From: Pseudomonadota bacterium | Lineage (GTDB): Bacteria; Pseudomonadota; Alphaproteobacteria; Rhizobiales; Afifellaceae | Length of the DNA: 5,309 nucleotides | Assembly (NCBI GenBank): GCA_023417735.1 | Contig: JAEZEK010000410.1 | Coordinates: 1 to 5,309 of the forward strand | Direction: 5' to 3' | Shown: positions 1 to 5,309 of the stretch, piece after piece | Layout: each line of letters opens with the position of its first letter | Position numbering within the stretch: position 1 is the stretch's first letter | The notes under the pieces: generated by a model | Told to the model about the DNA's origin: nothing | The model's input: the letters and a program-made list of their open reading frames with translations, nothing else | Databases searched by the model: none | Position numbers and translations under genes: made by a program

Positions 1-424
1 CGCGGCGGTCGCGCCGGCGGCGCAGCCGAACAGCTCGGCCGGCGCGCCGAGCTTCCGCTGGCCGGTCCGCGGCCGGATCATCGCCGGCTTCGGCAAGCGC
101 CCCAACGGCGAGCGCAACGAGGGCATCAACCTCGCGGTACCGGAAGGGACGAGCGTCAAGGCGGCCGAGGACGGCGAGGTCATCTATGCCGGGAACGAGC
201 TGAAGAGCTATGGCAACCTGGTGCTCATCCGCCATTCCAACGGCTACGTGTCGGCCTATGCGCACAACAAGGAGTTGAAGGTGCGCAAGGGCGACGCGGT
301 GCGCCGCGGCGAGATCGTGGCCCTCTCCGGCATGACCGGCGGGGTCACCACCCCGCAGCTCCATTTCGAGCTTCGGAAGGGCGCGACGCCGATCGATCCG
401 GTCTCACAGCTCTCGGATCTTTGA
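1..424 (+). CDS. NlpD/EnvC-like LytM (M23) domain protein, 3' part; probably a non-catalytic amidase activator
   Basis: Only the last 140 residues are present (first full codon at base 2, TGA at 422-424). An Ala/Pro-rich stretch (residues 1-17 of the fragment) looks like a linker. A LytM/peptidase M23 fold (PF01551 type) follows, beginning FRWPVRGRIIAGFG and ending about 6 residues before the stop. In active M23 enzymes the zinc is held by HxGxD and by the second His of HxH. Here the first motif reads NEGIN (residues 39-43), so His and Asp are both Asn. The HLHFE motif reads QLHFE, so only the second His remains; the His of SAYAH is kept. This pattern is that of NlpD/EnvC proteins, which do not cut peptidoglycan but activate N-acetylmuramoyl-L-alanine amidases at the division site. 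The stretch around GNELKSYGNLVLIRH also resembles NlpD. Expected location is the periplasm or outer membrane. A signal or lipoprotein sequence and LysM repeats would lie left of the window and cannot be checked. The fold is certain; the activator role is inferred. Confidence 0.88.
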   Translation, partial: AAVAPAAQPNSSAGAPSFRWPVRGRIIAGFGKRPNGERNEGINLAVPEGTSVKAAEDGEVIYAGNELKSYGNLVLIRHSNGYVSAYAHNKELKVRKGDAVRRGEIVALSGMTGGVTTPQLHFELRKGATPIDPVSQLSDL

Positions 425-430
425 ACGAGC

Positions 431-452
431 GGCGTCAGGCGAGCCTGACGCC
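431..452. terminator. Perfect inverted repeat between convergent genes, possible bidirectional terminator
   Basis: GGCGTCAGGC (431-440) and GCCTGACGCC (443-452) are perfect reverse complements separated by GA. As RNA this gives a 9-bp GC-rich stem with the tetraloop CGAG (or CTCG on the other strand). It starts 7 bases after the stop of the M23 gene and covers the stop codon (435-437) plus the last five codons (Val-Arg-Leu-Ala region) of the opposing DUF815 gene. No clear U-tract follows on either strand: the plus side continues CTTCTGG and the minus side GCTCGTTC. It may therefore be a weak or Rho-assisted terminator, or a stabiliser of the 3' end. Confidence 0.5.
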
Positions 453-1304
453 CTTCTGGCCGGCGAGCTCCTGAACGAACTGCCAGGCGACCCGCCCCGA
501 CCGGTTGCCGCGCGTCGTCGCCCATTCGAGCGCCTGAGGCTGCCATTCGGCCTCGTCGCTCGGAATGCCGAAATGCTCGATGTAGCCCCGGACCATCGCG
601 AGGTACTGGTCCTGGCTGCAATTGTGGAAGCCGAGCCAGAGCCCGAAGCGGTCCGACAGGGAGACCTTCTCCTGGACCGCCTCGGACGGATTGATCGCGG
701 TCGACCGCTCGTTCTCGATCATGTCGCGCGGCAGGAGGTGGCGCCGGTTCGACGTCGCGTAGAAGATGACGTTCTCGGGCCGGCCCTCGATGCCGCCTTC
801 GAGTGCAGCCTTCAGCGACTTGTAGGACGTGTCGCCGGAATCGAACGACAGGTCGTCGCAGAAGAGAATGAAGCGGTCCGGACGCGGCCGGAGCAGTCCC
901 ATCAGCGCAGGCAAGGACTCGATGTCCTCGCGGTGAATCTCCACGAGCTTCAGCCGCGGCGCATCCTTCGGCAGCGCATCGGCAATGGCTGCGTGCGCAG
1001 CCTTGACCAGCGAGCTCTTTCCCATGCCCCGGGCGCCCCAGAGCAGGGCGTTGTTGGCGGGCAGCCCGGCTGCGAAGCGGCGGGTGTTCTCCATGAGCGC
1101 ATCGCGCGAGCGGTCGATGCCGTGCAGGAGGGGAAGGGCCACGCGGTTCACGTGCGGGACGGCTTCCAGCCGCGGCGGGTCGGGATGCCACACGAAAGCC
1201 TCGGCCGAGAGATCCGGCTCCGCCGGCTTCGGCGGGGCGAGCCGGTCGAGCGCGTCGGCGATCCGCGAGAGCAAGGTGGCGGCGCGTGTCTGGCTCGAAT
1301 GCAC
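435..1304 (-). CDS. DUF815-family P-loop ATP-binding protein (AAA+-like)
   Basis: This 289-residue protein matches my recollection of the DUF815 family (PF05673 type), predicted AAA+-like ATPases of unknown biological role. The N-terminal ~60 residues carry a Pro-rich segment (22-52), then VNRVALPLLHGID. The Walker A loop is GARGMGKSS (residues 90-98, Lys96). Walker B is FILFCDD (145-151). A sensor-1-like YATSNRRHL (182-190) follows, then a conserved-looking SLSDRFGLWLGF (215-226) that could supply an arginine finger, and a C-terminal basic segment GNRSGRVAWQF (266-276) in the sensor-2 position. No signal peptide or membrane segment is seen, so it should be cytoplasmic. The start is GTG at 1304-1302, supported by AGGAGA 7 nt upstream; length is usual for the family. 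It is transcribed alone against its neighbours, from the divergent region shared with yajC. Family assignment is strong; substrate and function are unknown. Confidence 0.9.
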   Translation of the reverse strand: MHSSQTRAATLLSRIADALDRLAPPKPAEPDLSAEAFVWHPDPPRLEAVPHVNRVALPLLHGIDRSRDALMENTRRFAAGLPANNALLWGARGMGKSSLVKAAHAAIADALPKDAPRLKLVEIHREDIESLPALMGLLRPRPDRFILFCDDLSFDSGDTSYKSLKAALEGGIEGRPENVIFYATSNRRHLLPRDMIENERSTAINPSEAVQEKVSLSDRFGLWLGFHNCSQDQYLAMVRGYIEHFGIPSDEAEWQPQALEWATTRGNRSGRVAWQFVQELAGQKGVRLA

Positions 1305-1310
1305 TCGGTG

Positions 1311-1316
1311 TCTCCT
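1311..1316 (-). promoter_or_regulatory. Ribosome-binding site deciding the GTG start of the DUF815 gene
   Basis: On the minus strand the sequence reads CAGGAGACACCGA-GTG. AGGAG lies 7 nt before the GTG codon at 1304-1302. This strong Shine-Dalgarno match at good spacing selects this GTG over other possible starts further up or down. Confidence 0.7.
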
Positions 1317-1331
1317 GTCGACGGGTGGCGC

Positions 1332-1359
1332 CCGATAGCATGGGCAGGAGAGGCGTCAA
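1332..1359 (-). promoter_or_regulatory. Candidate sigma-70-type promoter for the DUF815 gene
   Basis: Read on the minus strand, TTGACG (1359-1354) is followed after 16 bp by TATCGG (1337-1332), preceded by GC to give GCTATCGG. The -35 fits the alphaproteobacterial TTGAC consensus well (5/6 of TTGACA); the -10 is only a partial match. Transcription would begin near 1325, leaving a short leader that contains the ribosome-binding site at 1311-1316. This is motif reading only. Confidence 0.4.
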
Positions 1360-1391
1360 AGGTGGGCGAGCGCATGGATGCCCACGGGACG

Positions 1392-1419
1392 TTGCATTGG
1401 CATCGCCGGTCGCTATAGT
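1392..1419 (+). promoter_or_regulatory. Candidate promoter of the yajC-secD-secF operon
   Basis: TTGCAT (1392-1397) and TATAGT (1414-1419) are separated by 16 bp. The -10 element matches TATAAT at 5 of 6 positions and sits in GCTATAGTCC, a context common in alphaproteobacterial housekeeping promoters. The -35 is weak (3/6). Predicted start near 1426 gives a leader of about 48 nt before the yajC ATG. It is the best promoter-like site in front of the five-gene run, and I saw no other in the short gaps inside it. Confidence 0.5.
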
Positions 1420-1456
1420 CCGCGCAAATTCGGCCGCCCTCGGCCGCGTGCCCAAG

Positions 1457-1461
1457 AAGGA
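1457..1461 (+). promoter_or_regulatory. Likely ribosome-binding site of yajC
   Basis: AAGGA within AAGAAGGA lies 12 nt before the ATG at 1474. The spacing is on the long side but it is the only good purine run in the leader, and it favours the ATG at 1474 over the in-frame ATG at 1378, which lies upstream of the candidate promoter. Confidence 0.45.
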
Positions 1462-1473
1462 TTGCCTCGGAAC

Positions 1474-1812
1474 ATGTGGGTTGACCCGGCCTTCGCTCAG
1501 GGAGCTGGTGGATCCGGCGGCAGCGATCTCATTATTTCGCTGCTGCCGTTCATCCTGATCTTCGTCATCATGTATTTCCTCATCCTCCGGCCGCAGCGCC
1601 AGCAGCTGCGCCGGCGCGAGGAGATGCTGAAGGGCATCCGCCGCGGCGACACGGTCGTGACCGGCGGCGGCCTGGTGGGCAAGGTGACGAAGGTCATCGA
1701 CGACACCGAGCTGGAGGTCCAGGTGGCCGAAGGCGTGAGGGTGAGGGCGCTGCGGAGCCTCGTCTACGAGGTTCGGGCGAAGGCGGAGCCGGTCGCGGCC
1801 GGCGATTCCTGA
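1474..1812 (+). CDS. yajC: YajC, preprotein translocase accessory subunit
   Basis: This 112-residue single-pass membrane protein belongs to the SecD-SecF-YajC complex that associates with the SecYEG channel in the inner membrane. It begins MWVDPAFAQGAGGSGG, a Gly-rich N-terminus usual for alphaproteobacterial YajC. One hydrophobic helix spans about residues 19-39 and ends in the family signature YFLILRPQ. A basic stretch (RQQLRRREEMLKGIRRG) and a small cytoplasmic beta domain follow, with GDTVVTGGGLVGKVTKV (58-74) as the most conserved part. I chose ATG 1474 because the longer reading from 1378 adds 32 Arg/Pro-rich residues unlike YajC and would start before the candidate promoter. It is first in the operon, 13 nt ahead of secD. 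YajC is dispensable in E. coli, and its exact role there is unclear. Confidence 0.95.
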   Translation: MWVDPAFAQGAGGSGGSDLIISLLPFILIFVIMYFLILRPQRQQLRRREEMLKGIRRGDTVVTGGGLVGKVTKVIDDTELEVQVAEGVRVRALRSLVYEVRAKAEPVAAGDS

Positions 1813-1825
1813 CGCCGGGCGCTAG

Positions 1826-3430
1826 ATGCTCTACTTCCCACGCTGGAAGATCGCGCTGATCGTCGCGGTCGTGCTTGCCGGCGTCATCGCCACGATTCCG
1901 AACTTCTTCACCGCGGACACCGTTTCCCGCTGGCCGGGATGGCTGCCCTCCAACCGGATCGTGCTGGGCCTCGACCTCCGCGGCGGGGCGCACCTGCTCC
2001 TGGAGGTCGAGCGGGACAGCCTGGTCAGCGATCGGCTCAAGACGCTCACCGACGACGTCCGCCAATCGCTTCGCGACCAGCGCATCGGATACCGGAATCT
2101 CGGCGTCCGCGGCCGCACGGTGTCGTTCACGCTGCGCGAGGCGGGCGATGCCGATCGCGCCCTGGAAGCGCTTCGCCCGCTCTCAAGCCCGATCCCGAGC
2201 GGCATGTTCGGCGGAACCGCGGTCAGCGAGGTCGCGCTCGACCGGCAGGGCGAGCAGATCCGCCTGACGCTGACAGATCAGGGGATCGACGCCCGGGTGC
2301 GCTCGGCCGTCGACCAGAGCCTGAGCGTGCTGGAGCGGCGCCTCAACGCGCTCGGAACCACCGAGCCGACGCTCCAGCGCGAGGGCGAGGACCGCATCCT
2401 GGTCCAGGTGCCGGGCCTGGAGGACACCGCCCAGCTGAAAGACGTGCTCGGCCAGACCGCACGCATGACATTCCATCTGGAATGCCCGGAGGGTTCGATC
2501 ACCGAGGCCATCCAGGGCAGGCCCCCCGCCGGCTGCGAGGTGGCCGAATCGGCCGATCCGAACGACGGGCCGATCCTGATCGAATCCCGCGCGCGCCTGT
2601 CCGGCGACGATCTCGTCGATGCGCAGCCCGCATTCGACCAGCAATCCAACCAGCCGATCGTTACGTTCCGGTTCAACACCCGGGGAGCGACGATCTTCGG
2701 GCAGCTCACCCAGGCGAACGTGAACCGCCGGTTCGCCGTCGTGCTGGACGAGAAGGTCATCACGGCACCGGTGATCCGGTCGCCCATCCTCGGCGGCACC
2801 GGCCAGATCGAGGGCAACTTCACGGTCGAGAGCGCGCAGAACCTCGCGGTCCTGCTCAGGGCCGGCGCGCTGCCGGCCGACCTCACCATCGTCGAGGAGC
2901 GGACCGTCGGCCCGAGCCTTGGCCAGGATTCCATCGAGGCGGGCGAGATGGCGGCGCTCATCGGCCTCATTGGCGTGCTCGTGTTCATGGTGATCGCCTA
3001 CGGCCTGCTTGGCTGGTTCAGCGTCATCGCGCTCGTCACCAACCTGGTGATGATCATGGCGATCCTCACGCTCCTCCAGGCCACGCTAACGCTGCCGGGC
3101 ATTGCCGGCATCGTGCTCACGATGGGCATGGCGGTCGACGCGAACGTGCTCATCTACGAACGGATCCGCGAGGAATTGCGGCTGGGGAAATCGCCGATCA
3201 ATGCGATCCAGTCCGGCTTCAGCCTGGCGATCGGTACGATCGTCGACGCCAATCTCACCACGTTGATCGCGGCGGCCGCGCTCTTCACGCTCGGCTCCGG
3301 CCCGATCCGCGGCTTCGCGGTGACGCTCGGCATCGGCGTGATGACGACCATGTTCACCGCCTATACGATCACGCGGCTGATCGTGTCCCTGTGGGTGCGC
3401 TGGCGGCGACCCAAAACCCTCGCACTCTGA
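1826..3430 (+). CDS. secD: SecD, protein translocase subunit
   Basis: SecD and SecF together form a proton-driven RND-type membrane motor that helps translocating proteins leave the SecYEG channel on the periplasmic side. This copy is 534 residues, shorter than the 615 of E. coli but normal for alphaproteobacteria. A first membrane helix (about 8-28) is followed by the D1 motif LGLDLRGG (47-54). A large periplasmic region then runs to about 370, with the typical QPIVTFRFNTRGA and GQIEGNF stretches, AGALPADL (346-353) and VGPSLGQDSI (361-370). Five C-terminal helices follow from about 373. The fourth carries GMAVDANVLIYERIREE, whose Asp438 corresponds to the proton-path Asp of other SecD proteins (D519 in E. 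coli). The ATG at 1826 has no clear Shine-Dalgarno (only GGGCG nearby), so translation is probably coupled to yajC, which ends 13 nt earlier. secF starts 14 nt downstream. Confidence 0.98.
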   Translation: MLYFPRWKIALIVAVVLAGVIATIPNFFTADTVSRWPGWLPSNRIVLGLDLRGGAHLLLEVERDSLVSDRLKTLTDDVRQSLRDQRIGYRNLGVRGRTVSFTLREAGDADRALEALRPLSSPIPSGMFGGTAVSEVALDRQGEQIRLTLTDQGIDARVRSAVDQSLSVLERRLNALGTTEPTLQREGEDRILVQVPGLEDTAQLKDVLGQTARMTFHLECPEGSITEAIQGRPPAGCEVAESADPNDGPILIESRARLSGDDLVDAQPAFDQQSNQPIVTFRFNTRGATIFGQLTQANVNRRFAVVLDEKVITAPVIRSPILGGTGQIEGNFTVESAQNLAVLLRAGALPADLTIVEERTVGPSLGQDSIEAGEMAALIGLIGVLVFMVIAYGLLGWFSVIALVTNLVMIMAILTLLQATLTLPGIAGIVLTMGMAVDANVLIYERIREELRLGKSPINAIQSGFSLAIGTIVDANLTTLIAAAALFTLGSGPIRGFAVTLGIGVMTTMFTAYTITRLIVSLWVRWRRPKTLAL

Positions 3431-3444
3431 AGGGTAGACGCGCC

Positions 3445-4377
3445 ATGGCATTGCGGCTCGTTCCGGACGACACCCACATCCCGTTCATGCGGTACGCCAA
3501 GTTCGGCTTTCCGCTCACGATCTTCGCGCTCGCCGTCTCGCTCCTCCTCTTCTTCACGATCCAGCCGAACTACGGCATCGACTTCCGTGGCGGCACGCTG
3601 ATCGAGATCCAGAGCAGGGCGCCGGAAGCCGATCTCGGAGACATCCGCAGCAAGCTGGGAACGCTCGGGCTCGGCGACGTCGAGGTCCAGGGCTTCGGCT
3701 CGCCGAACGAGGCGACGATCCGCATCGCGACCCAGGAGGGCGGGGAGCAGGCCCAGCAGGATGCCGTGCGGCGCGTCCAGCAGACGCTCGGGTCGGAAGA
3801 CTACACGTATCGCCGCGTCGAGGTGGTCGGCCCGCGCGTTTCCGGGGAGCTCGCCTATACCGGCACGCTCGCGGTCGCGCTGACGATGCTCGCGATCATG
3901 ATCTACATCTGGTTCCGCTTCGAATGGCAGTTCGCGCTCGGCGCGATCATCACGCTCATCCACGACGCCGGACTGACGCTCGGCTTCTTCGCGCTGACGC
4001 AGATCGACTTCAACGTCAGCAGCATCGCCGCCATCCTGACGATCGTCGGCTATTCCCTCAACGACACCGTGGTCATCTACGACCGCATCCGGGAGATCCT
4101 GAGGAAATACAAGAAGAAGAGCCTGCCGGAGGTTCTCGACATCGCGCTCAACCAGACCCTCGGCCGCACGCTGCTGACGGGCGTGACGACGCTGCTCGCG
4201 CTGTTCGCCCTCTTCTTCTTCGGCGGCGAGGTGATCCGGTCCTTCACCGCGGCGATGATCTTCGGCGTGGTGGTCGGCGCGTATTCCTCCATCTTCGTGA
4301 GCGTGCCGATCCTCATCTACTTCAACCTGCGGCCGGGTCCGGGCGCTCAGGCGGAGCCCGAGGCGGCGGGAGCCTGA
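3445..4377 (+). CDS. secF: SecF, protein translocase subunit
   Basis: SecF is the partner of SecD; the two pack as pseudo-symmetric halves in the inner membrane. The protein has 310 residues, the usual length. Helix 1 (about 22-40) leads into the hallmark GIDFRGG (44-50). A periplasmic domain of about 90 residues ends near VEVVGPRVSGEL (125-136), and five more helices follow (about 141-157, 162-183, 190-211, 244-262, 268-292). GYSLNDTVVIYDRIRE (202-217) contains Asp207, and NQTLGRTLLT carries Arg241; these match the Asp/Arg pair (D213 and R247 in E. coli) implicated in proton flow. The C-terminus is an Ala/Pro/Glu-rich tail. The start ATG follows GAAGGG (3429-3434), which overlaps the secD stop codon, with 10 nt spacing, so translation is likely coupled. 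secD and secF are separate genes here and in different frames, unlike the fused SecDF of some bacteria. Confidence 0.98.
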   Translation: MALRLVPDDTHIPFMRYAKFGFPLTIFALAVSLLLFFTIQPNYGIDFRGGTLIEIQSRAPEADLGDIRSKLGTLGLGDVEVQGFGSPNEATIRIATQEGGEQAQQDAVRRVQQTLGSEDYTYRRVEVVGPRVSGELAYTGTLAVALTMLAIMIYIWFRFEWQFALGAIITLIHDAGLTLGFFALTQIDFNVSSIAAILTIVGYSLNDTVVIYDRIREILRKYKKKSLPEVLDIALNQTLGRTLLTGVTTLLALFALFFFGGEVIRSFTAAMIFGVVVGAYSSIFVSVPILIYFNLRPGPGAQAEPEAAGA

Positions 4378-4379
4378 CC

Positions 4380-4787
4380 ATGGGCGAGGGCTCCGGCGGG
4401 TTCATCCTGGAGCCGGCCCGCTTTCCCGGGCGGGCGCCCATCGACGCCTACGGCAATGGCGGCTTCCGCTTCGCCGACATGTCGCACCGGGGATCGATCG
4501 TGGCCCTGCCGAGCGGCATCGAATCCTGGGCGGTGGCGTCGCCCGCGGACGTCTCGCCCGAGAGCCTTCGGCAGGTCCTGGATGAGGCCGGGGCGATCGA
4601 GGTGCTGCTGGTCGGCACCGGCGACCGCCTGGTGCCGCTTGCCGGCCCGGCGATGGCTGCCCTGAGGGAGGCGGGCCTCGTCCCCGACCTGATGTCGACC
4701 GGCGCGGCGGTGCGCACCTACAACGTGCTCCTGTCGGAGGGGCGGGCGGTCGCCGCCGGGTTCATCGCCGTAGACCTGGCCCGCTGA
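4380..4787 (+). CDS. Mth938-domain protein (DUF498/DUF598), NDUFAF3-like
   Basis: A small 135-residue soluble protein with the Mth938-like fold (PF04430 type). Signatures are IDAYGNGGFRF (21-31), VLLVGTGDRLVPL (75-87) and the C-terminal STGAAVRTYNVLLSEGRAVAAGFIAV (106-131). No signal peptide or membrane helix is visible. The human member NDUFAF3 is needed for assembly of respiratory complex I, where it acts with NDUFAF4. The bacterial proteins have no settled function, so a role in respiratory-complex assembly here is inferred from homology and context. The ATG lies only 2 nt after the secF stop and is served by GGGAG (4368-4372) inside the secF 3' end, with 7 nt spacing; co-translation with secF is likely. 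The next gene starts 7 nt downstream and resembles NDUFAF6, another complex I assembly factor. Family is near certain; function is tentative. Confidence 0.93.
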   Translation: MGEGSGGFILEPARFPGRAPIDAYGNGGFRFADMSHRGSIVALPSGIESWAVASPADVSPESLRQVLDEAGAIEVLLVGTGDRLVPLAGPAMAALREAGLVPDLMSTGAAVRTYNVLLSEGRAVAAGFIAVDLAR

Positions 4788-4789
4788 GG
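4786..4789 (+). promoter_or_regulatory. Ribosome-binding site overlapping the upstream stop codon
   Basis: GAGG shares its first two bases with the TGA stop of the Mth938-domain gene (4785-4787) and lies 5 nt before the ATG at 4795. It supports that start and points to translational coupling of the two genes. Confidence 0.5.
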
Positions 4790-4794
4790 CGCCG

Positions 4795-5309
4795 ATGGCC
4801 GACGCGGCAACGGCCAGCGAAACGGCCGGGCTGGTCCGGGAGGCGGACCGCCCGCGCTACTATGCGACCCTCTTCGCGCCGGCCGACCGGCGGCCGGCCC
4901 TCTTTGCGCTCTATGCGCTCGCGACCGAACTGCGGCTGGTGCCGGTCAGGGTCCGTGAGCCGCTCCTCGGCGAGATCCGGCTGCAATGGTGGCGGGATGC
5001 GCTGGGCGAGATCGGCGCCGGCGGCGCCGGCCCGGCACCGACGCCCCTGCTTGCGGAGGTCGCCGGCGCGGTCGGCCGCTTCGGGCTCGCCGTCGAGCCG
5101 CTGCAGGACATGGCGACGGCCTGGCGGCCGGTCCTCTATGGCGACGCGGCCTCCGGCGAGGACATGGCGGACCATCTCGCCGAGACCGAGGGCGCCGTGT
5201 TCCAGGCGGCAGCGCGGATCCTCGCCGCCGAGGCGGGCGGGGACGAGCTCATCCGCTCGGCCGGACTGGCCTACGGCCTGGCAAGGCGGATCGCGGCGCG
5301 GCCGCACGC
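4795..5309 (+). CDS. Squalene/phytoene synthase-fold protein, NDUFAF6-like, 5' part
   Basis: The first 171 residues are present; the gene continues past the right edge. The segment VREADRPRYYATLFAPADRRPALFALYALATEL (14-46), then VREPLLGEIRLQWWRDAL (53-70) and HLAETEGAVFQAAARIL (127-143), match the all-helical squalene/phytoene synthase fold (PF00494 type). True synthases have an Asp-rich DxxxD motif on the helix after the FALYAF-like segment. Here that place reads ATELRLVPVRV, with no Asp, as I recall for the alphaproteobacterial group related to mitochondrial NDUFAF6. It is thus probably not a prenyl-transferring enzyme but an assembly or scaffold protein for respiratory complexes, in keeping with the NDUFAF3-like gene just upstream. 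A Gly/Ala/Pro-rich loop (residues 71-83) interrupts the fold. The ATG is supported by GAGG 5 nt upstream. The second Asp-rich motif lies outside the window. The fold is secure; the non-enzymatic role is inferred. Confidence 0.85.
   Translation, partial: MADAATASETAGLVREADRPRYYATLFAPADRRPALFALYALATELRLVPVRVREPLLGEIRLQWWRDALGEIGAGGAGPAPTPLLAEVAGAVGRFGLAVEPLQDMATAWRPVLYGDAASGEDMADHLAETEGAVFQAAARILAAEAGGDELIRSAGLAYGLARRIAARPH

Noticed and set aside
256..1455. 399-residue open frame on the minus strand covering the DUF815 gene
   Set aside because: The product is Arg/Ala/Pro/Gly-rich without domain signatures, and it lies out of frame over a clear ATPase gene. It is a by-product of high GC content.
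1378..1473. 32-residue N-terminal extension of YajC from the ATG at 1378
   Set aside because: It is unlike YajC proteins, begins upstream of the candidate promoter and lacks a ribosome-binding site. The in-frame TTG at 1462 was also dropped, since it abuts the AAGGA element.
1474..1500. AFAQ near the YajC N-terminus as a signal-peptidase cleavage site
   Set aside because: No hydrophobic core precedes it; only five residues lie before AFAQ. Such N-termini are usual for alphaproteobacterial YajC, which is anchored by the helix at residues 19-39.
1939..3444. Long open frame through secD running in frame into secF, as if secF were extended or overlapped secD
   Set aside because: The upstream part is low-complexity Arg/Pro/Gly sequence from reading secD out of frame. 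SecF begins at its own ATG (3445) with a good ribosome-binding site and normal family length.
3428..3447. A secD-secF split caused by a frameshift in an ancestral fused secDF
   Set aside because: Both proteins are complete with proper ends, a stop, a ribosome-binding site and a start codon. Separate genes are normal in proteobacteria.
3924..4379. Upstream extension of the Mth938-domain protein into secF
   Set aside because: The extra part is Arg/His-rich out-of-frame secF sequence. The ATG at 4380 has a good ribosome-binding site and gives the usual family length.
5013..5040. GGCGCC-rich repeats as a regulatory hairpin or repeat element
   Set aside because: They encode a Gly/Ala/Pro loop within the open frame and reflect GC-rich codon use. 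No longer-range repeat is seen.
1..5309. A hidden mobile element, CRISPR array, tRNA, riboswitch or novel defence system
   Set aside because: Nearly every base is in a recognised housekeeping gene. The only gap over 100 bases (1305-1473) holds promoter-like sites, and no direct repeats, terminal inverted repeats or transposase/integrase motifs were seen.

Overview
The window is ordinary high-GC chromosomal housekeeping DNA, most likely from an alphaproteobacterium (Rhizobiales/Rhodospirillales-like). This rests on the compact SecD (534 aa) and SecF (310 aa) proteins, the alphaproteobacterial type of YajC N-terminus, strong G/C third-position bias, the gene order (NlpD-like M23 protein, DUF815 ATPase, yajC-secD-secF, Mth938-domain protein, squalene/phytoene-synthase-like protein), and promoter-like sites close to the alphaproteobacterial pattern. 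I cannot name a genus from sequence alone. I see no mobile element, CRISPR array, tRNA, rRNA or sign of horizontal transfer.

Layout. (1) 1-424, + strand: the C-terminal 140 residues of a LytM/M23 envelope protein. Its zinc site is mostly lost, as in NlpD/EnvC-type activators of cell-wall amidases. (2) 435-1304, - strand: a complete DUF815 P-loop ATPase converging on the M23 gene. A perfect hairpin covers the 10-bp gap and the last codons of the ATPase gene. (3) 1305-1473: a divergent promoter region with one promoter-like site facing each way. (4) 1474-4787 and onward, + strand: a tight operon of yajC, secD, secF, a Mth938/NDUFAF3-like gene and the start of a squalene/phytoene-synthase-like (NDUFAF6-like) gene that runs off the right edge. 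Intergenic gaps are 13, 14, 2 and 7 nt, and three of the ribosome-binding sites overlap or abut the preceding gene's stop codon.

How they work together. YajC, SecD and SecF are the accessory membrane part of the Sec translocon and use the proton motive force to help pull proteins across the inner membrane. The two following genes resemble the bacterial counterparts of the mitochondrial complex I assembly factors NDUFAF3 and NDUFAF6. Their placement behind the Sec genes suggests a link between membrane-protein insertion and assembly of respiratory complexes. The NDUFAF6-like protein lacks the first Asp-rich motif needed for prenyl-transfer chemistry, so it is probably not a squalene or phytoene synthase. 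No clearly novel system is present; the points worth a second look are the two degenerate enzyme folds, the stop-codon hairpin, the divergent promoter region and the NDUFAF3/NDUFAF6 pairing.
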